From Myxococcus xanthus (GTDB lineage Bacteria > Myxococcota > Myxococcia > Myxococcales > Myxococcaceae): a stretch of 64,000 nt of DNA. Positions 60,073-64,000 of the stretch are shown here, piece by piece (position 1 is the first letter of the stretch; each line of letters begins with the position of its first letter). Location: contig NZ_CP017174.1 of NCBI RefSeq assembly GCF_006402735.1, forward strand, positions 9,071,001 to 9,135,000, written 5' to 3'. Under the pieces are notes generated by a model that did no database searches, was not told where the DNA came from, and saw only the letters and a program-made list of their open reading frames with translations. The position numbers were made by a program, and so were the translations under genes.

Positions 60073-60375
60073 CTACTCCCGAGGCTCGATGCCGCGGATC
60101 TGTCGGAGCATGCGGGCGGAGGCCTTCACCTCGACGTCCACGGCTCCATCGACGCGCTCGGTGCGCACGACGGCCTGCAGGTAGGGAACCGCCTCCGCAT
60201 CGCGCGCTTGCTGGAAGAGCAGCTCCCCCAGGGCGAAGCGAGCCCGCGTTAGCAGGACGATGTCCTCGGCGGCGACAGCGGCATCAATGGCGTCGCTGAG
60301 AGCGGACTCGGCCATCTCGGGCTGGTTCCGGGCGAGCAGCTCACGAGCACGCTGGATGTGTTCGTCGACGTTCAT
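60073..60375 (-). CDS. TPR-containing small protein
   Basis: The 100-residue protein (MNVDEHIQRARELLARNQPEMAESALSDAID...ARFALGELLFQQARDAEAVPYLQAVV) is two to three TPR units with no signal. The ATG at 60375 was chosen because upstream in-frame sequence is Ser/Cys-rich and unlike TPR. It converges with the membrane TPR gene, 18 bases between stops, and faces the SlyX gene. Confidence 0.7.
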   Translation of the reverse strand: MNVDEHIQRARELLARNQPEMAESALSDAIDAAVAAEDIVLLTRARFALGELLFQQARDAEAVPYLQAVVRTERVDGAVDVEVKASARMLRQIRGIEPRE

Positions 60376-60445
60376 GCGCAGAGAGCAAGGTTCAACCAGG
60401 TGGGGACGCAGGCCGCCTCGCCGGGATAGATATGGGTGGGTGCCC

Positions 60446-60646
60446 ATGGACGAGAAGCGAATCGCCGAGCTGGAAATCCGATACATGCACCAGCAGGAAC
60501 TGCTGCAGGAGCTCAGCGGCGTGCTGTACGAACAACAGAAGGTCATCGACCAGCTACGAGCAGAGGTGGACCGGCTCAAGCAGAAGCTGGAAGCCGAGCC
60601 CGGCCTGGTGGACGCCCGTCATGACGAGCGTCCACCGCATTACTGA
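60446..60646 (+). CDS. slyX: SlyX-family coiled-coil protein
   Basis: The 66-residue protein (MDEKRIAELEIRYMHQQELLQELSGVLYEQQKVIDQL...) is one long coiled coil followed by a short polar tail. The pattern RIxxLExrxxxQE...LnxvvxxQqxxIdxL matches the SlyX family, usually found as a small protein near FkpB-like genes; biochemical role unknown. ATG at 60446. Confidence 0.8.
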   Translation: MDEKRIAELEIRYMHQQELLQELSGVLYEQQKVIDQLRAEVDRLKQKLEAEPGLVDARHDERPPHY

Positions 60647-60649
60647 GGC

Positions 60650-61093
60650 TCAGAACTTGTAGCCGAGCCGCAGACCAATGGTCGGGTTGGGCTCCAGGTA
60701 GCCCACCTCGAGGCCGATGCTCGCGGCCTTGCCCTGAAGGCCAAAGCCAAACGCGGCGTGCGCCCGGAAAGTGTCGCCACGGCCAAACACGAGCCAGGGA
60801 CCGACCATGCCTTCGATGTAGACGCCGGACTTGGCGAGGTTCGCACGCAGGACCAGGTCCAACGGAACACCGATGTCGTTGCCCTCGGTGATGAGCATTG
60901 CACCGAACCGAGCCCCAACAGACAGCGGCCCCGCGAGCGGCGTCTCAACGCCCAGCGTGAAGTTGAAGACCGCGCTGTCATCAATCCAATAGTCAGCCCC
61001 AAGCCCGACACGGACCGCAGCCTCGGAGTTCGTGGGAACGAGGAAGAGGCCGGCCGCGAGCAGCGCGCCAAGGCAAGGACGAAGCAGCTTCAT
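60650..61093 (-). CDS. Small outer-membrane beta-barrel protein
   Basis: A 147-residue exported protein (signal ending in TNSEA) has eight or so amphipathic strands (VRVGLGADYWI, FNFTLGVETPLAGPLSVGARFGAML, AHAAFGFGLQG, SIGLEVGYLEPNPTIGLRLGYKF). It ends in GYKF, the C-terminal Phe typical of outer-membrane barrels. ATG at 61093. Function unknown. It is convergent with the SlyX gene, three bases between stops. Confidence 0.78.
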   Translation of the reverse strand: MKLLRPCLGALLAAGLFLVPTNSEAAVRVGLGADYWIDDSAVFNFTLGVETPLAGPLSVGARFGAMLITEGNDIGVPLDLVLRANLAKSGVYIEGMVGPWLVFGRGDTFRAHAAFGFGLQGKAASIGLEVGYLEPNPTIGLRLGYKF

Positions 61094-61440
61094 TCGAGAG
61101 GCTCCTCTCAACACAGCGGGGGAGCCCACACTCAACCAAGCCGAGCGCGTCGATGCCAGCCACACGGAGGTCCAAATCGTCAAAGGCAGTCGTAGCGGAA
61201 GGCAGCGACTCTCAGCGGACGAAGGGCGTTCACTGCAATACGACGCGCGACTCAAGTATCCGCGTCGCAGCTATGGAACCGGTTGGCGTCGTGACAGGAG
61301 CAGCGCGGGCCGAGCACCTGCTGGTGCTGGCCACCACGGCGGCCCTGCTGGCGGTGGGGGGCGTGCGCCGGCTGCGCACGCGGCGCCTGGCCCAACGCCC
61401 GCGGTGAGGCGCCGAAAACCCAAGACGCCCAAAACAGAAA
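61094..61440. other. Intergenic region between barrel gene and rRNA terminator
   Basis: Holds the probable promoter region of the barrel gene near 61094. A short open frame of 44 codons at 61273-61407 has a hydrophobic stretch but no ribosome site, so it is not called as a gene. Nothing else is seen. Confidence 0.4.
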
Positions 61441-61471
61441 ACCCCCGGTGTCCACGAGGGACACCGGGGGT
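61441..61471 (-). terminator. Rho-independent terminator of the rRNA operon
   Basis: ACCCCCGGTGTCC (61441-61453) pairs perfectly with GGACACCGGGGGT (61459-61471) over a 5-base loop. Read on the minus strand it follows the 5S gene by about 14 bases and is followed by TTTTCTGTTTT. This is a textbook terminator at the end of the rRNA transcript. Confidence 0.9.
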
Positions 61472-61484
61472 TTCTCAAAAAGAA

Positions 61485-61600
<116 letters not shown>

Positions 61601-61761
61601 AAACAAGCGACAGTGCATACAAAGGGTAAGTTTCGAATTTCTACTAAGCGAAGTCTCGCTGTGCGTATTTCAGTCTTCCAGGCGAGTGCGTGAAGCACTC
61701 GAGCCTCGGCCTTGGCCCCGAGTCCCTTACTCCCCTTGAGGGGGCATGCAAGAGAATGGGG

Positions 61762-64000
<2,239 letters not shown>

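Noticed and set aside
61273..61407. 44-codon frame with a hydrophobic stretch before the rRNA terminator
   Set aside because: No ribosome site, no family, and Arg-rich ends expected by chance in GC-rich DNA.

Overview
The window is GC-rich bacterial DNA with strong third-position G/C codon bias. It has many Hanks-type kinases, one-component regulators, lipoproteins, TonB-dependent receptors and gliding-bacterium-style hypothetical proteins. This points to a myxobacterium (Myxococcus/Corallococcus-like). That assignment is inferred from gene content and composition; no search was possible. Coding density is high. Roughly 57 genes, two rRNA genes and several strong hairpins or inverted repeats can be supported.

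Layout: (1) 1-5.9 kb, minus strand: a signalling operon of a large membrane kinase-STAND-TPR protein, an ECF-type sigma factor, a second short kinase, and a CD-NTase (cGAS/DncV-like nucleotidyltransferase) cut by the left edge. A divergent Rpn-type nuclease gene starts at 6.1 kb. (2) 7-10 kb, minus: a sugar ABC transporter (binding lipoprotein plus two permeases, no ATPase gene here). (3) 10.3-14.2 kb, plus: tandem STAS-like paralogues, a cytochrome P450 and a three-histidine-box desaturase. (4) 14.3-24.4 kb: mixed housekeeping and envelope genes, including a CDP-alcohol phosphatidyltransferase, a double DsbA-like oxidoreductase, an Fe(II)/2OG-type oxygenase, an MltA lytic transglycosylase and a frameshifted HEAT-like gene. 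(5) 24.7-28.6 kb, plus: a TonB-dependent receptor with its own TonB-C-like N-terminal domain and a partner lipoprotein. (6) 29.5-36.7 kb: acyl-CoA dehydrogenase/SDR operon, LysR, MBL-fold hydrolase, secreted esterase, alpha/beta hydrolase and TetR regulator. (7) 37-44.7 kb: an outer-membrane barrel, a BlaI-M56 pair in which the M56 protease is fused to a lytic-transglycosylase-like domain, an FAD monooxygenase with a divergent BTAD-ATPase regulator, and a LysR/alcohol dehydrogenase pair. (8) 46-52.7 kb: acyltransferase 3, ECF sigma/anti-sigma, a secreted subtilase and GlpD. (9) 52.8-57.6 kb, plus: a His-rich protein, a TonB-dependent receptor and two lipoproteins, probably a metal-related uptake locus. 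(10) 57.7-61.1 kb: small proteins (Asn-rich, DUF2007-like, TPR, SlyX, small barrel). (11) 61.4-64 kb, minus: the 3' end of an rRNA operon (23S, 5S, terminator).

The most unusual unit is the kinase-sigma-kinase-CD-NTase operon at the left edge. It reads as a signal-responsive, transcriptionally controlled nucleotide second-messenger (CBASS-like) module whose effector would lie just outside the window. Second is the M56/lytic-transglycosylase fusion paired with BlaI, in which a cell-wall-active domain replaces the usual beta-lactam sensor. Third is the self-contained TonB-C/TonB-receptor fusion.
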